A DNA stretch of 10,265 bases from Alkanindiges sp. (GCA_030152125.1 JASLIR010000104.1:1-10265), one strand, 5' to 3'. Shown: positions 1 through 6,687, counted from the stretch's first letter. Numbers and translations: made by a program. Notes: generated by a model from the letters alone, not told the origin.

Positions 1-1607
1 GTATTTTTCTGGTTGGCCTGCAATCACTCATCAAGCATCAGGGCTTACTGGGCAGCTTTCCCATGCGCCTGCGCTGGAACTTTCACCGTCATATCCTGAA
101 CCAAAGCCTGGGCTTTTTTAGTGATGACTTTGCCGGGCGTATTGCCACCAAGGTGATGCAAACCTCGCTGGCCGTACGTGATGTGTGGATGCTGCTGGCC
201 GACATTATTGCCTTTATGGTGGTGTACTTTGTTACGCTGACGCTGGTGATGGGGTCGTTCAGCCTGTGGATGCTAATCCCGTTTTTTATCTGGCTAAGCC
301 TTTATAGCCTAAGCATGTATTACTTTTTGCCCCGGCTGGGCAAGGTGGCTAAAGCACAGGCCAATGCGCGCTCTACCATGGTTGGCCGCGTGACCGATGC
401 CTACACCAACATTCAAACGGTAAAACTGTTTTCGCATGCGGGCCGCGAGGCTGGCTATGCCAGGGAATCCATGGCGGAATTCCTGGGTACCGTCAATAAC
501 CAGATGCGTCTGGTGAGCAAGCTGCAAATTGTTAACCAGTCGCTGAATGCCTTTTTAATCCTGTCTACCTCCGGCACCATTTTGTGGCTGTGGTCACAGG
601 GGCAGGTTGGCATTGGTGCAGTAGCCGCCAGTACCGCTATGGCCTTGCGCCTGAATGGTTTTGCGCAGTGGATCATGTGGGAAATTTCTTCCCTGTTTGA
701 AAATATCGGTACGGTACAAGATGGTATTAACACCCTGACCAAACCGATCCTGATTCAGGACAAGACAGATGCCAAGCCACTGAAAATTGCCCACAGCACG
801 ATTCAGTTTGAGCATGTACGCTTTGCCTATAACCAGGACAAAGCCCATGATAAAGTAGTTTTGGATGATTTATCGCTGCATATCAAGGCCGGTGAAAAAG
901 TTGGCCTGGTAGGTCGTTCCGGGGCAGGAAAATCCACCCTGATCAACCTGCTGCTGCATTTTTATGAGCCACAGCAGGGCCGTATTTTAATTGACGGGCA
1001 GGATATTGCGCATGTGACGCAGGATAGCCTGCGCGCGCAGATTGGCATGGTGACGCAGGATACCTCCCTGCTGCACCGTTCGGTCAGTGACAATATTTTA
1101 TATGGCCGCCCGGATGCCAGTGAAGCTGATATGCTGCATGCAGCAGAGCAGGCAGAAGCAGATGAGTTTATTGCCAACCTGACCGATCCGCATGGTCGTA
1201 CCGCCTATAACGCCCATGTAGGCGAGCGTGGGGTAAAACTCTCCGGTGGCCAGCGCCAGCGTATTGCCATTGCCCGTGTGATGCTAAAAGATGCGCCGAT
1301 TCTGTTACTGGATGAGGCCACCAGCGCACTGGATTCCGAAGTGGAAGCCGCCATTCAAAACAGCCTGTACAAGCTGATGCAAGGCAAAACCGTGATTGCC
1401 ATTGCGCATCGCTTATCCACCATTGCCGCCATGGACCGCCTGATTGTGATGGATCAGGGCCGTATTGTGGAACAGGGTTCGCATCAGGAATTACTGTCAC
1501 TGGATGGCATTTATGCGCATTTGTGGGCGCACCAGAGTGGTGGCTTTTTAATGGAAGACGATATTCAGGCTGCCGGGGAAACTCAGGAAAGTACTTCTGT
1601 TGTTTAA
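1..1607 (+). CDS. ABC transporter, fused permease/ATP-binding protein (5' end outside the window)
   Basis: ABC exporter subunit in which the membrane and nucleotide-binding domains are fused; it probably works as a homodimer in the inner membrane, using ATP to move a substrate outward. The frame is open from the window edge: the codons before the ATG at 63 read as plausible protein running into residues MRLRWNF, so 63 is an internal Met and the gene starts upstream. Numbering from that Met, hydrophobic helices lie near 43-62, 66-88 and 158-200. The ATPase domain follows from about 245, with Walker A GRSGAGKS (284-291), Q-loop Gln332, signature LSGGQ (393-397), Walker B ILLLDE (413-418), D-loop SALD and switch His449. 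All catalytic motifs are intact, so the protein should be active. The substrate cannot be told from sequence; multidrug or lipid-type export is the usual annotation for this class. Confidence 0.93.
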   Translation, partial: IFLVGLQSLIKHQGLLGSFPMRLRWNFHRHILNQSLGFFSDDFAGRIATKVMQTSLAVRDVWMLLADIIAFMVVYFVTLTLVMGSFSLWMLIPFFIWLSLYSLSMYYFLPRLGKVAKAQANARSTMVGRVTDAYTNIQTVKLFSHAGREAGYARESMAEFLGTVNNQMRLVSKLQIVNQSLNAFLILSTSGTILWLWSQGQVGIGAVAASTAMALRLNGFAQWIMWEISSLFENIGTVQDGINTLTKPILIQDKTDAKPLKIAHSTIQFEHVRFAYNQDKAHDKVVLDDLSLHIKAGEKVGLVGRSGAGKSTLINLLLHFYEPQQGRILIDGQDIAHVTQDSLRAQIGMVTQDTSLLHRSVSDNILYGRPDASEADMLHAAEQAEADEFIANLTDPHGRTAYNAHVGERGVKLSGGQRQRIAIARVMLKDAPILLLDEATSALDSEVEAAIQNSLYKLMQGKTVIAIAHRLSTIAAMDRLIVMDQGRIVEQGSHQELLSLDGIYAHLWAHQSGGFLMEDDIQAAGETQESTSVV

Positions 1608-1624
1608 GGCAATCTCTTGTTTTA

Positions 1625-1669
1625 GCTCGGGAACTTAAAAAGAAGAGCATCCTTTTTAAGTTCCCGGGC
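1625..1669 (+). terminator. Strong hairpin after the ABC transporter gene
   Basis: Arms 1625-1642 and 1652-1669 pair over 18 bp with a single G-U wobble and a 9-base loop, starting 17 bases after the ABC stop codon. No T-run follows on the plus strand; the only T stretch is inside the stem. It is placed as a terminator, but the missing U-tract means it could instead be an RNA-stabilising 3' hairpin or a small dispersed palindrome. Confidence 0.55.
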
Positions 1670-1922
1670 GAGCACCCTTAAAATATAAATTATTAATAAA
1701 CAATTAGATAATAAAAAACCAAAGCAAGATACAAGAACTTACCAAGATACATTTCCTAACAATCAATTCTGGATGCATTGTGAACCAATACACACACTTT
1801 GCATTTTTGTAAGCTTAAACCGATTCCTGCCCTGCGCATTCTGCCCTACGCTGCCGATGGGCCATAAACCCACATGAAAAAAATACCGACACATTAATAA
1901 TCAGCACAAACATGGAGTTTGT
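1670..1922 (+). promoter_or_regulatory. Gene-free AT-rich leader upstream of the first M23 peptidase
   Basis: Between the ABC stop codon and the next start lie 315 bases with no credible gene. After the hairpin, about 1678-1760 is very AT-rich with TATAAA-like stretches, then composition becomes mixed. It presumably carries the promoter of the peptidase gene and a long 5' UTR, but I could not find a -35/-10 pair with good spacing. The only clear signal is a ribosome binding site, GGAG at 1914-1917, five bases before the ATG at 1923. Confidence 0.35.
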
Positions 1923-2756
1923 ATGCGCAAGCTAACACTTAAACTTAAACCGACAATCCTTTCCACCCTACTGCTTGCAGTGACCGCCACCGCTCAGGCA
2001 GCACCTAACTTTAAAGCACCTTTCTCCTGCGGCCAGACATGGACGTACAGCACCTATTCCGGACACAACTACAACGCGCTGGACTGGGTACGCTGGGATA
2101 ACGGCACCACCGCAGGTGCACCAGTGCTTGCTTCCGCAGCAGGTACGGTTACCACGCGCGCTTTTGAGGCTGGTGGTGCAGGTAACTATCTGGTTGTGAG
2201 CCACGGTAATGGCTGGACAACGCATTATTTCCACCTGGACACCTTTGCAGTTGCGGTAGGGGCCACGGTGGCCCAGGGCCAGAAAATTGGTACCACAGGT
2301 TCAACCGGTGGCAGCTCCGGCCCACACCTGCATTTTGAACAGCGCCTGAATAACGGCGCACAGCTGATTGCCATTAACGGTTATTCACTGTCTCCCTACC
2401 CTTACAGTTACGGGCAAAAAGTGGTCACCAGTGATAACGGCTGTGGCGGCACCAACCCGCCACCGCAACCGCCACCAGCAGGCACTAAATACTGGGTAGA
2501 TACCCACACCGATGGTAACGGCAGAAGCACGCCCGGCGGCACCATTACCGGCACCTTATACAAAGGCACCAGCTATGTGTACTGCAAGGTATGGGGACCA
2601 AATGTGCAGGTAGGCAGCAGTTACAACCACTGGTGGCTGAAAACCGACCTGGATGTCGGTCCGTCAAATCAGTGGGTATCCGCCTGGTTACTCTCACGCT
2701 GGGGTAATGACGAAGCCAAGGACAATAACGGCACTGTTATTCCTAACTGCCCTTAA
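1923..2756 (+). CDS. Secreted M23-family metallopeptidase with one C-terminal SH3-like module
   Basis: A 277-residue zinc endopeptidase of the M23 (LytM/lysostaphin/LasA) family, which typically cuts peptide bonds in peptidoglycan. Residues 1-26 form a Sec signal peptide (basic n-region, hydrophobic core, AQA cleavage site). The catalytic domain spans about 28-165: putative zinc ligands His48 and Asp54 (H-x5-D) and His137, with His104 (YFHLD) and His135 (GPHLHFE) as catalytic histidines. A Pro-rich linker (179-185) leads to a Tyr/Trp-rich module (189-276) that I read as a bacterial SH3-like wall-binding domain. Cys36/Cys174 and Cys221/Cys276 recur at equivalent places in the next gene and probably form disulfides, fitting export. 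A GGAG site precedes the start. Target could be its own wall, a competitor's wall or another protein; sequence does not decide. Confidence 0.9.
   Translation: MRKLTLKLKPTILSTLLLAVTATAQAAPNFKAPFSCGQTWTYSTYSGHNYNALDWVRWDNGTTAGAPVLASAAGTVTTRAFEAGGAGNYLVVSHGNGWTTHYFHLDTFAVAVGATVAQGQKIGTTGSTGGSSGPHLHFEQRLNNGAQLIAINGYSLSPYPYSYGQKVVTSDNGCGGTNPPPQPPPAGTKYWVDTHTDGNGRSTPGGTITGTLYKGTSYVYCKVWGPNVQVGSSYNHWWLKTDLDVGPSNQWVSAWLLSRWGNDEAKDNNGTVIPNCP
2487..2750 (+). repeat. SH3-like module, copy 1
   Basis: This segment codes for residues 189-276 of the first peptidase, an 88-residue module from KYWVD to IPNC. By my hand count it is about 80% identical to copy 3 in the next gene, far above the similarity of the two catalytic domains. 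Two cysteines exactly 55 residues apart bracket the conserved core (YCKVWGPN, NHWWLKTDLDVGP, WGND). Confidence 0.85.
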
Positions 2757-2779
2757 AATAAATGCCAAATAACTAAATA

Positions 2780-2804
2780 GCCTCTGGTGCTATCCACCAG
2801 AGGC
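2780..2804 (+). terminator. Hairpin between the two M23 genes
   Basis: Perfect 10-bp stem (2780-2789 with 2795-2804) and a 5-base loop, 24 bases after the first M23 stop and 29 before the second start. No T-run follows, so termination would be partial at best. It could let part of the transcription continue into the second gene or protect the 3' end of the first message. Confidence 0.55.
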
Positions 2805-2832
2805 CCGTTAAACAATAACAAGGTACAAGAAT

Positions 2833-4011
2833 ATGCATATACTCAAACACATGCGCAGGCTACCCAACGTACTGCCGCCCATGCTATCCGGGGCGCTCAT
2901 CATCAGCGCAGGGATGGCGGGCATCAGCACAGTCTATGCCGACCCCCTACCCAACCGCCCCAACTTTCAGCTGCCTTTTCCCTGTGGCGCCAAAGTGGAG
3001 CTAAAAACCTACCCGGGGCATGACCCTGACGATAAAAAAATTGACATGTACCGTTACGGCATGCCCACCGGCAGCCCGATTACCGCATCTGCCGATGGCT
3101 ATGTGCATGAAACCTTTTATCCGGGTGGTATAGAAATCCGTCATGGCAATGGCTGGTTTAGCACCTATATGCACATGAGCAGCCACGTTCCTCAGGGAAC
3201 CACCGTCAAGCAGGGTGATGTGATTGGTACCATGGGGGAAGTTGGCTCCGCCGGCGCACCACACCTGCATTATGAGCAACTGTATGCCCCGGGCTTAAGT
3301 GATGCCGGCATTCAGCATATTGTAAATCCGGTATTGCAGGGTGAATGGCTGTACATGCAGCCTAATGCCCCACTCACCCGCACCAGTAACAACTGTAATG
3401 GTGGTACGGACAATACACCGCCCAAGCCAACCGGTGCTTATTGGGCCGACACCTTTAGTGATGCCAGCGGCCACGCTACACCGGGTGGCACAGCCACCGG
3501 AACCCTGTATAAGGGTACCAACTATGTGTACTGTAAAGTATGGGGGCCCAATGTACAAAGCGGCAGTAGTTTTAATCACTGGTGGCTAAAAACCGACCTG
3601 GATGTCGGCCCCGGCAAGCAATGGGTATCGGCTTTTTACCTGTCAAAATGGGGTAATGATGTTGCCAAGGATAATAGCGGCGTGGTAATTCCTACCTGCG
3701 CCGACAGTACACCACCGCCACCGCCACCACCACCGACTACCAAATACTGGGTGGACACCTGGGCAGATGCTTCCGGGCGTGCCACACCAGGAGGCAGTGT
3801 TTCCGGCACCCTGTATAAGGGCACCAGTTATGTCTACTGTAAGGTATGGGGGCCAAATGCGCAAAGTGGCAGCAACTTCAACCACTGGTGGTTAAAAACC
3901 GATCTGGATGTCGGACCTGCCAAGCAGTGGGTGTCGGCGCTTATGCTGTCGCGCTGGGGTAATGACCAGGCACGCGATAACAATGGCACGGTGATTCCTA
4001 ACTGTCCTTAA
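2833..4011 (+). CDS. Secreted M23-family metallopeptidase with two C-terminal SH3-like modules
   Basis: A 392-residue paralogue of the preceding peptidase. The ATG at 2833 follows AAGG (2820-2823) with 9-base spacing; an in-frame ATG at 2851 lacks such a site. The signal peptide covers about residues 1-36, ending VYA before DPLPN. In the M23 domain (about 44-180) the likely zinc ligands are His63 and Asp71 (H-x7-D) and His146, with His114 (YMHM) and His144 (PHLHYE) as catalytic histidines. Two 88-residue modules follow, 202-289 and 304-391, joined by a run of eight prolines (294-301). Cysteine pairs 234/289 and 336/391 keep the 55-residue spacing seen in the first protein. A periplasmic or secreted peptidoglycan peptidase is likely. 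Two binding modules would raise avidity for the wall. The longer metal-motif spacing and divergent catalytic domain suggest a different cleavage specificity. Confidence 0.9.
   Translation: MHILKHMRRLPNVLPPMLSGALIISAGMAGISTVYADPLPNRPNFQLPFPCGAKVELKTYPGHDPDDKKIDMYRYGMPTGSPITASADGYVHETFYPGGIEIRHGNGWFSTYMHMSSHVPQGTTVKQGDVIGTMGEVGSAGAPHLHYEQLYAPGLSDAGIQHIVNPVLQGEWLYMQPNAPLTRTSNNCNGGTDNTPPKPTGAYWADTFSDASGHATPGGTATGTLYKGTNYVYCKVWGPNVQSGSSFNHWWLKTDLDVGPGKQWVSAFYLSKWGNDVAKDNSGVVIPTCADSTPPPPPPPPTTKYWVDTWADASGRATPGGSVSGTLYKGTSYVYCKVWGPNAQSGSNFNHWWLKTDLDVGPAKQWVSALMLSRWGNDQARDNNGTVIPNCP
3436..3699 (+). repeat. SH3-like module, copy 2
   Basis: Codes for residues 202-289 of the second peptidase (AYWADTF to IPTC). 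It has the same 88-residue length and cysteine spacing as copies 1 and 3; by hand count about 77% of residues match copy 3. It begins about 14 residues after the end of the catalytic region, behind a short PPKP linker. Confidence 0.85.
3712..3735 (+). repeat. CCA/CCG microsatellite coding an eight-proline linker
   Basis: Eight consecutive proline codons, all CCA or CCG, between module copies 2 and 3. The run is a rigid inter-domain spacer in the protein and a candidate for unit gain or loss by replication slippage; changes would stay in frame because the repeat unit is a codon. Confidence 0.8.
3742..4005 (+). repeat. SH3-like module, copy 3
   Basis: Codes for residues 304-391 of the second peptidase (KYWVD to IPNC), followed only by one proline and the stop. 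It resembles copy 1 in the other gene (about 80%) slightly more than copy 2 in its own gene (about 77%), suggesting exchange or duplication between the terminal modules of the two genes. Confidence 0.85.
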
Positions 4012-4024
4012 ATCCCGTAAACAG

Positions 4025-4053
4025 AAAGGCCATCCTAATAAGTGATGGCCTTT
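4025..4053. terminator. Bidirectional rho-independent terminator
   Basis: Perfect 10-bp stem (4025-4034 with 4044-4053), 9-base loop, ending in a run of T on the plus strand, with an A-run on the left giving T's on the minus strand too. It sits between the convergent M23 and lipoprotein genes and fits terminating both. A second small hairpin (4067-4072 with 4076-4081) lies next to the lipoprotein stop codon. Confidence 0.8.
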
Positions 4054-4088
4054 TGTAATCGTGTAACCATGCAAGGCATGGCTACTGT

Positions 4089-4781
4089 TTATCTCGGTGC
4101 TGGCGCAGTCACACCATCTGCCTGATACTTCGGTGAACGCACACCAAACAGTAATGCATCTCCTACATGCAGGTTGGGTGTAAACAACTGGCCGCTGACC
4201 ATGGCAGACACATCATGGCCACGGTCACTGATATTACCGGCAATCTGCTCCACCAGCGCACCAACCAGGGCACCAATCAGGCCATTCTGGTTATTGGCAT
4301 TGCTATCCATGGCAATGCGCTTGGTACCCTGCCACAACTGTTCACCTGTCTTCAGGTCAATCAGTTTAGCGGTAGCAGCCACGCTGGTCACACTGTTCAG
4401 CACCATGTATTTTGAGCCATACTCGGTCACGGTAATATATAAGGCAGCATCTGCCCCAAAAATTTCCTGCAACTTTTGTGGTGCAATGGAATGGGCATCC
4501 CCAGCAGTAGTTACCCCATTCTCCTTAAAGGTTTGATCCACCAGCGCTACCGGAAATACATAGTAGCCAGCTTCGGCAATCGGCGCAGTGACCGTAGACC
4601 AGAAGCTGTAGGTTGCACGCACGTCCGGCGAACTGTTCAGTGGCGGCAATACCAGAATTGACTTTGGCATATGCTGACGGTATACCGACACATCAACCGG
4701 AGCGCGTGGCACGGTGTTACATGCCGTCAACCCCATACAGGCAAGCATGGCAGCGCAGGATAGTTTCATCATATTAAGCAT
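4089..4781 (-). CDS. DUF799 / GNA1162-family outer-membrane lipoprotein
   Basis: A 230-residue lipoprotein of the DUF799 family, known from Neisseria GNA1162 (NMB1162). The signal peptide ends in the lipobox LTAC with the lipidated Cys at 21. The start is supported by GGGGA (complement of 4787-4791) five bases before the ATG; Met4 and Met5 are alternatives that would still leave a signal peptide. The mature part has a region around PKSILVLPPLNSSPDVRA, typical of the family, and a Gly/Ala-rich stretch (GLIGALVGALVEQI) near 168-181. It is the last gene of a three-lipoprotein operon, 12 bases after the DUF4810 stop. The trio is inferred to form an envelope assembly related to the CsgG system. 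The biochemical function of the family is not settled. Confidence 0.88.
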   Translation of the reverse strand: MLNMMKLSCAAMLACMGLTACNTVPRAPVDVSVYRQHMPKSILVLPPLNSSPDVRATYSFWSTVTAPIAEAGYYVFPVALVDQTFKENGVTTAGDAHSIAPQKLQEIFGADAALYITVTEYGSKYMVLNSVTSVAATAKLIDLKTGEQLWQGTKRIAMDSNANNQNGLIGALVGALVEQIAGNISDRGHDVSAMVSGQLFTPNLHVGDALLFGVRSPKYQADGVTAPAPR

Positions 4782-4793
4782 GGCAGTCCCCGG

Positions 4794-5141
4794 TTAGCCT
4801 AAACGCTGTAAAAGTCGATCAACATACGTGGTTGATTCAGGATAGGTCTGCTTTTCCAGTTCCAGATACTCACGTGCTTTTTGCTGGTTACCCAGCAAGC
4901 TGTACTGGTAACCTAAATGGGCATATACCCCAGGTGGAATGGCACGGTTTGCTGCCCTTGCCTTTTGAATATCCTTTTCAATAGCTGCAATCTGCTGTTG
5001 CGGATTGGCCTTTTCCGGCTTGCTATACATGGTATAAAGCTGCTGCTGATAACTACCCCAGTTATACAGGCCGGTTGGCTGTGATACACAGCCGGTCAGC
5101 ATGCTGGCAAAGGCCAGCCCTGTTAAAATCTGATAACGCAT
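4794..5141 (-). CDS. DUF4810-family lipoprotein with TPR-like segment
   Basis: A small lipoprotein of 115 residues from the start I prefer. The frame opens earlier, at 5195, but that would overlap the csgG-like gene and put 18 extra polar residues before the signal peptide. From the ATG at 5141 the protein begins MRYQILTG, with lipobox LTGC and lipidated Cys at 18. The ribosome site is weak (a purine-rich GCGAAG about 11 bases upstream), so translation may be coupled to the gene 35 bases before it. The C-terminal half (around GVYAHLGYQYSLLGNQQKAREYLELEK) reads as a tetratricopeptide-like helical hairpin, usually a protein-binding element. The family sits between a CsgG-like protein and DUF799 in Neisseria and other genera; here the order is the same, indicating a conserved complex of unknown detail. 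Confidence 0.85.
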   Translation of the reverse strand: MRYQILTGLAFASMLTGCVSQPTGLYNWGSYQQQLYTMYSKPEKANPQQQIAAIEKDIQKARAANRAIPPGVYAHLGYQYSLLGNQQKAREYLELEKQTYPESTTYVDRLLQRLG

Positions 5142-5176
5142 ATTTTTAAGCTTCGCTGTAATTCGTTTCGTGGTAG

Positions 5177-5851
5177 TTAACGCTGAATAGCCCATTTATT
5201 CGTTTGCACATCAGTCACCAGGCGATTTACCGCTTCGCGGATAGCCAGATCCAGTACCTTGCCATTCAAGGTGGAATCGTAGGATGCCGTGGTGCCGAAA
5301 CCCAGAATTTCACGCTCACTCAGGGCATACTCGCCTGCACCCTGTACGGAATGCACAATTTCAGAGGTACGGACATCCACCACATTCAAATTGACTTTGG
5401 CATAGGCCACTTGCGACTTGCCACGCCCCAGAATGCCAAACAGCTGCTGGTCACCCACTTCCTTACGGCCAAACTCGCTTACATCACCAGTAAGTACATA
5501 GTTAGCACCTTTAATAGCCTGGCTGCTGCCGGAAAAACCGGTTTCCTGCTTTAGCTCGGACAGGTTATCGCGGTTTAATACTGAAAAATAACCGGACTGC
5601 TGCAAATGGGTTTCCAGAATAGTTTTGGCTTGTCCACCCAGACGATCCGTATTATCAGAAAAAATACCGCGCATATAGCTGGAACGGTTATCAAACTTGC
5701 CAATCGATACCGGGGTTTTTACCCCGGTGTATTGCACTGCGGCACTGGCTACCTGTATGGGTTGAATCACCCGGGAAGATTCCGTGGCAGTACAGCCGCT
5801 GATGGCAATGCTTAATACACTAAATGCTGTCAAGTAAACAGTTTTCATCAA
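5177..5851 (-). CDS. CsgG/HfaB-family lipoprotein
   Basis: A 224-residue member of the CsgG family, whose best-known member is the outer-membrane curli export channel. The signal peptide ends in lipobox ISGC with lipidated Cys at 20. Family features include VSIGKFDNRS near 47-56, an ILETHLQQSGYFSVLNRDNL segment (family-typical amphipathic helix plus strand), ANYVLTGDVSEF, and strands such as VNLNVVDVRTSEIVHS. A ribosome site AGAGA lies five bases before the ATG at 5851; the adjacent second Met is an alternative. It is the first gene of the operon. There is no curli subunit gene (csgA/csgB) nearby, so this is likely the CsgG-like partner of the DUF4810/DUF799 set rather than a curli exporter. 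Whether it forms a pore is inference. Confidence 0.88.
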   Translation of the reverse strand: MMKTVYLTAFSVLSIAISGCTATESSRVIQPIQVASAAVQYTGVKTPVSIGKFDNRSSYMRGIFSDNTDRLGGQAKTILETHLQQSGYFSVLNRDNLSELKQETGFSGSSQAIKGANYVLTGDVSEFGRKEVGDQQLFGILGRGKSQVAYAKVNLNVVDVRTSEIVHSVQGAGEYALSEREILGFGTTASYDSTLNGKVLDLAIREAVNRLVTDVQTNKWAIQR

Positions 5852-6012
5852 TATCTCTTTGTTTTGGTTTAAATACAGTTAGAAATCATAACACTGTTTC
5901 ATCTCATTCAGGCAGCCCGGCTCATAGTCAGCCATCACTGTACACGTATTGAAACAAAGTACTCTACGGTAATGAAACTTTATGACCGCAGCAACCATGG
6001 CTAAATGTCATA

Positions 6013-6507
6013 TCAGGCTGGCACGCAATTCACCTCATTATTGGCGTATTGCTTAAGAAGACGCTGTTTTCCTACTTCGCACACCTTTTTGCCTTCATCA
6101 TCATTTAAGCCCCAATACACCAGCACCCCGCGCTGCCTGCCTTTACGCTCGGCATGCAGGTAATAGACATTGGCATTGCCCTTATCCAGCATGGTTTTAT
6201 ACTTTTCATCCACTGAGGCAATGCAGGTACTGGTACTGGAAGAACGGCAACCTTCGGTAGCAGCACATAACGCCTTTATCTCCTGCACAAAGGATTCAGT
6301 ACCCTGATAAGCGCTCTGACAAACCGCCTGCGAGGGAAATTCAACCACAGCCTTTAAGCTAAAATCCCGCCCCTGCATATGCAGCTTCACGTCAGACGTT
6401 ACAAAGGCTGAGGGCTGATCGCCCTGAAAACCGGAACTGGTGCCAAATTTTTTATAGGCAAAAAATACGGCAGCCAAGACAAATACCAGTAAAAATAAAT
6501 TTTTCAT
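6013..6507 (-). CDS. Unrecognised membrane-anchored or secreted protein with six cysteines
   Basis: A 164-residue protein I do not recognise. Residues 1-19 form a strongly hydrophobic segment after MKN, followed by KK, acting either as a membrane anchor with the rest in the periplasm or as a signal peptide with no obvious cleavage motif. The remainder is soluble and holds six cysteines (63, 81, 87, 95, 143, 161), an even number consistent with three disulfides in an oxidising compartment. A Ser/Thr-rich patch (89-94) lies between them. The start at 6507 is preceded by a weak GGA about ten bases upstream. It points the same way as the lipoprotein operon but is separated by 161 bases, so it is probably its own transcript. 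The coding frame looks real: length, hydrophobic start and cysteine pattern are coherent. Confidence 0.7.
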   Translation of the reverse strand: MKNLFLLVFVLAAVFFAYKKFGTSSGFQGDQPSAFVTSDVKLHMQGRDFSLKAVVEFPSQAVCQSAYQGTESFVQEIKALCAATEGCRSSSTSTCIASVDEKYKTMLDKGNANVYYLHAERKGRQRGVLVYWGLNDDEGKKVCEVGKQRLLKQYANNEVNCVPA

Positions 6508-6624
6508 GCGTTATTCCAAAACTTGATTCCAAAACCTGGGAAGTTTCATTCAGCTTATATAATTGATCAATCTTTCATTAGCTGACATCTAATTAACTGA
6601 CATCTAGTAAGTGTCATACATGCT

Positions 6625-6659
6625 TAAGCATCACAGCATTATATATGCCATGATGCTTA
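6625..6659. repeat. Imperfect hairpin upstream of the six-cysteine protein gene
   Basis: Nine-bp arms 6625-6633 and 6651-6659 pair perfectly and can extend inward by a 3-bp stem (GCA/TGC) around an AT loop. No T-run follows on either strand. It lies just outside the left end of the MITE-like element. Close by, the 10-base motif CTGACATCTA occurs twice in direct orientation (about 6582-6606) and ATTGATCAAT (6562-6571) is a palindrome. Together these may be the control region of the minus-strand gene that starts at 6507. Confidence 0.4.
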
Positions 6660-6667
6660 TCATGTAA

Positions 6668-6687
6668 TAGGGTCTGTTGACATTTCA
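6668..6687 (+). repeat. Left terminal inverted repeat of the MITE-like element
   Basis: Twenty-base end beginning TAGGGTCTGTTGACA. It pairs with the right end at 19 of 20 positions. Confidence 0.85.

Noticed and set aside
63..65. ATG at 63 as the start of the ABC transporter gene
   Set aside because: The frame is open upstream to the window edge and reads as exporter membrane-domain sequence; half of a normal membrane domain would be missing if translation began here.
1168..1650. 160-residue minus-strand open frame over the ABC transporter gene
   Set aside because: It lies antisense to the conserved ATPase domain and its protein sequence shows no domain; it is a shadow of the real gene.
2851..2940. 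Twin-arginine (Tat) signal in the second M23 peptidase
   Set aside because: An RR pair is present near the N-terminus (MRRLPNV) but the rest of the Tat consensus is missing; a Sec-type signal fits better.
2787..3023. 78-residue plus-strand frame overlapping the start of the second M23 gene
   Set aside because: It is in another frame of the signal peptide and catalytic region and starts inside the inter-gene hairpin; no domain is visible.
5142..5195. Longer form of the DUF4810 lipoprotein starting at 5195
   Set aside because: It would overlap the csgG-like gene, has no ribosome site, and would bury the lipoprotein signal peptide behind 18 polar residues.
5852..6012. Sigma-E-type promoter in front of the csgG-like gene and the six-cysteine gene
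   Set aside because: GAAAC words resemble the -35 element, but no -10 element occurs at the required spacing in either case.
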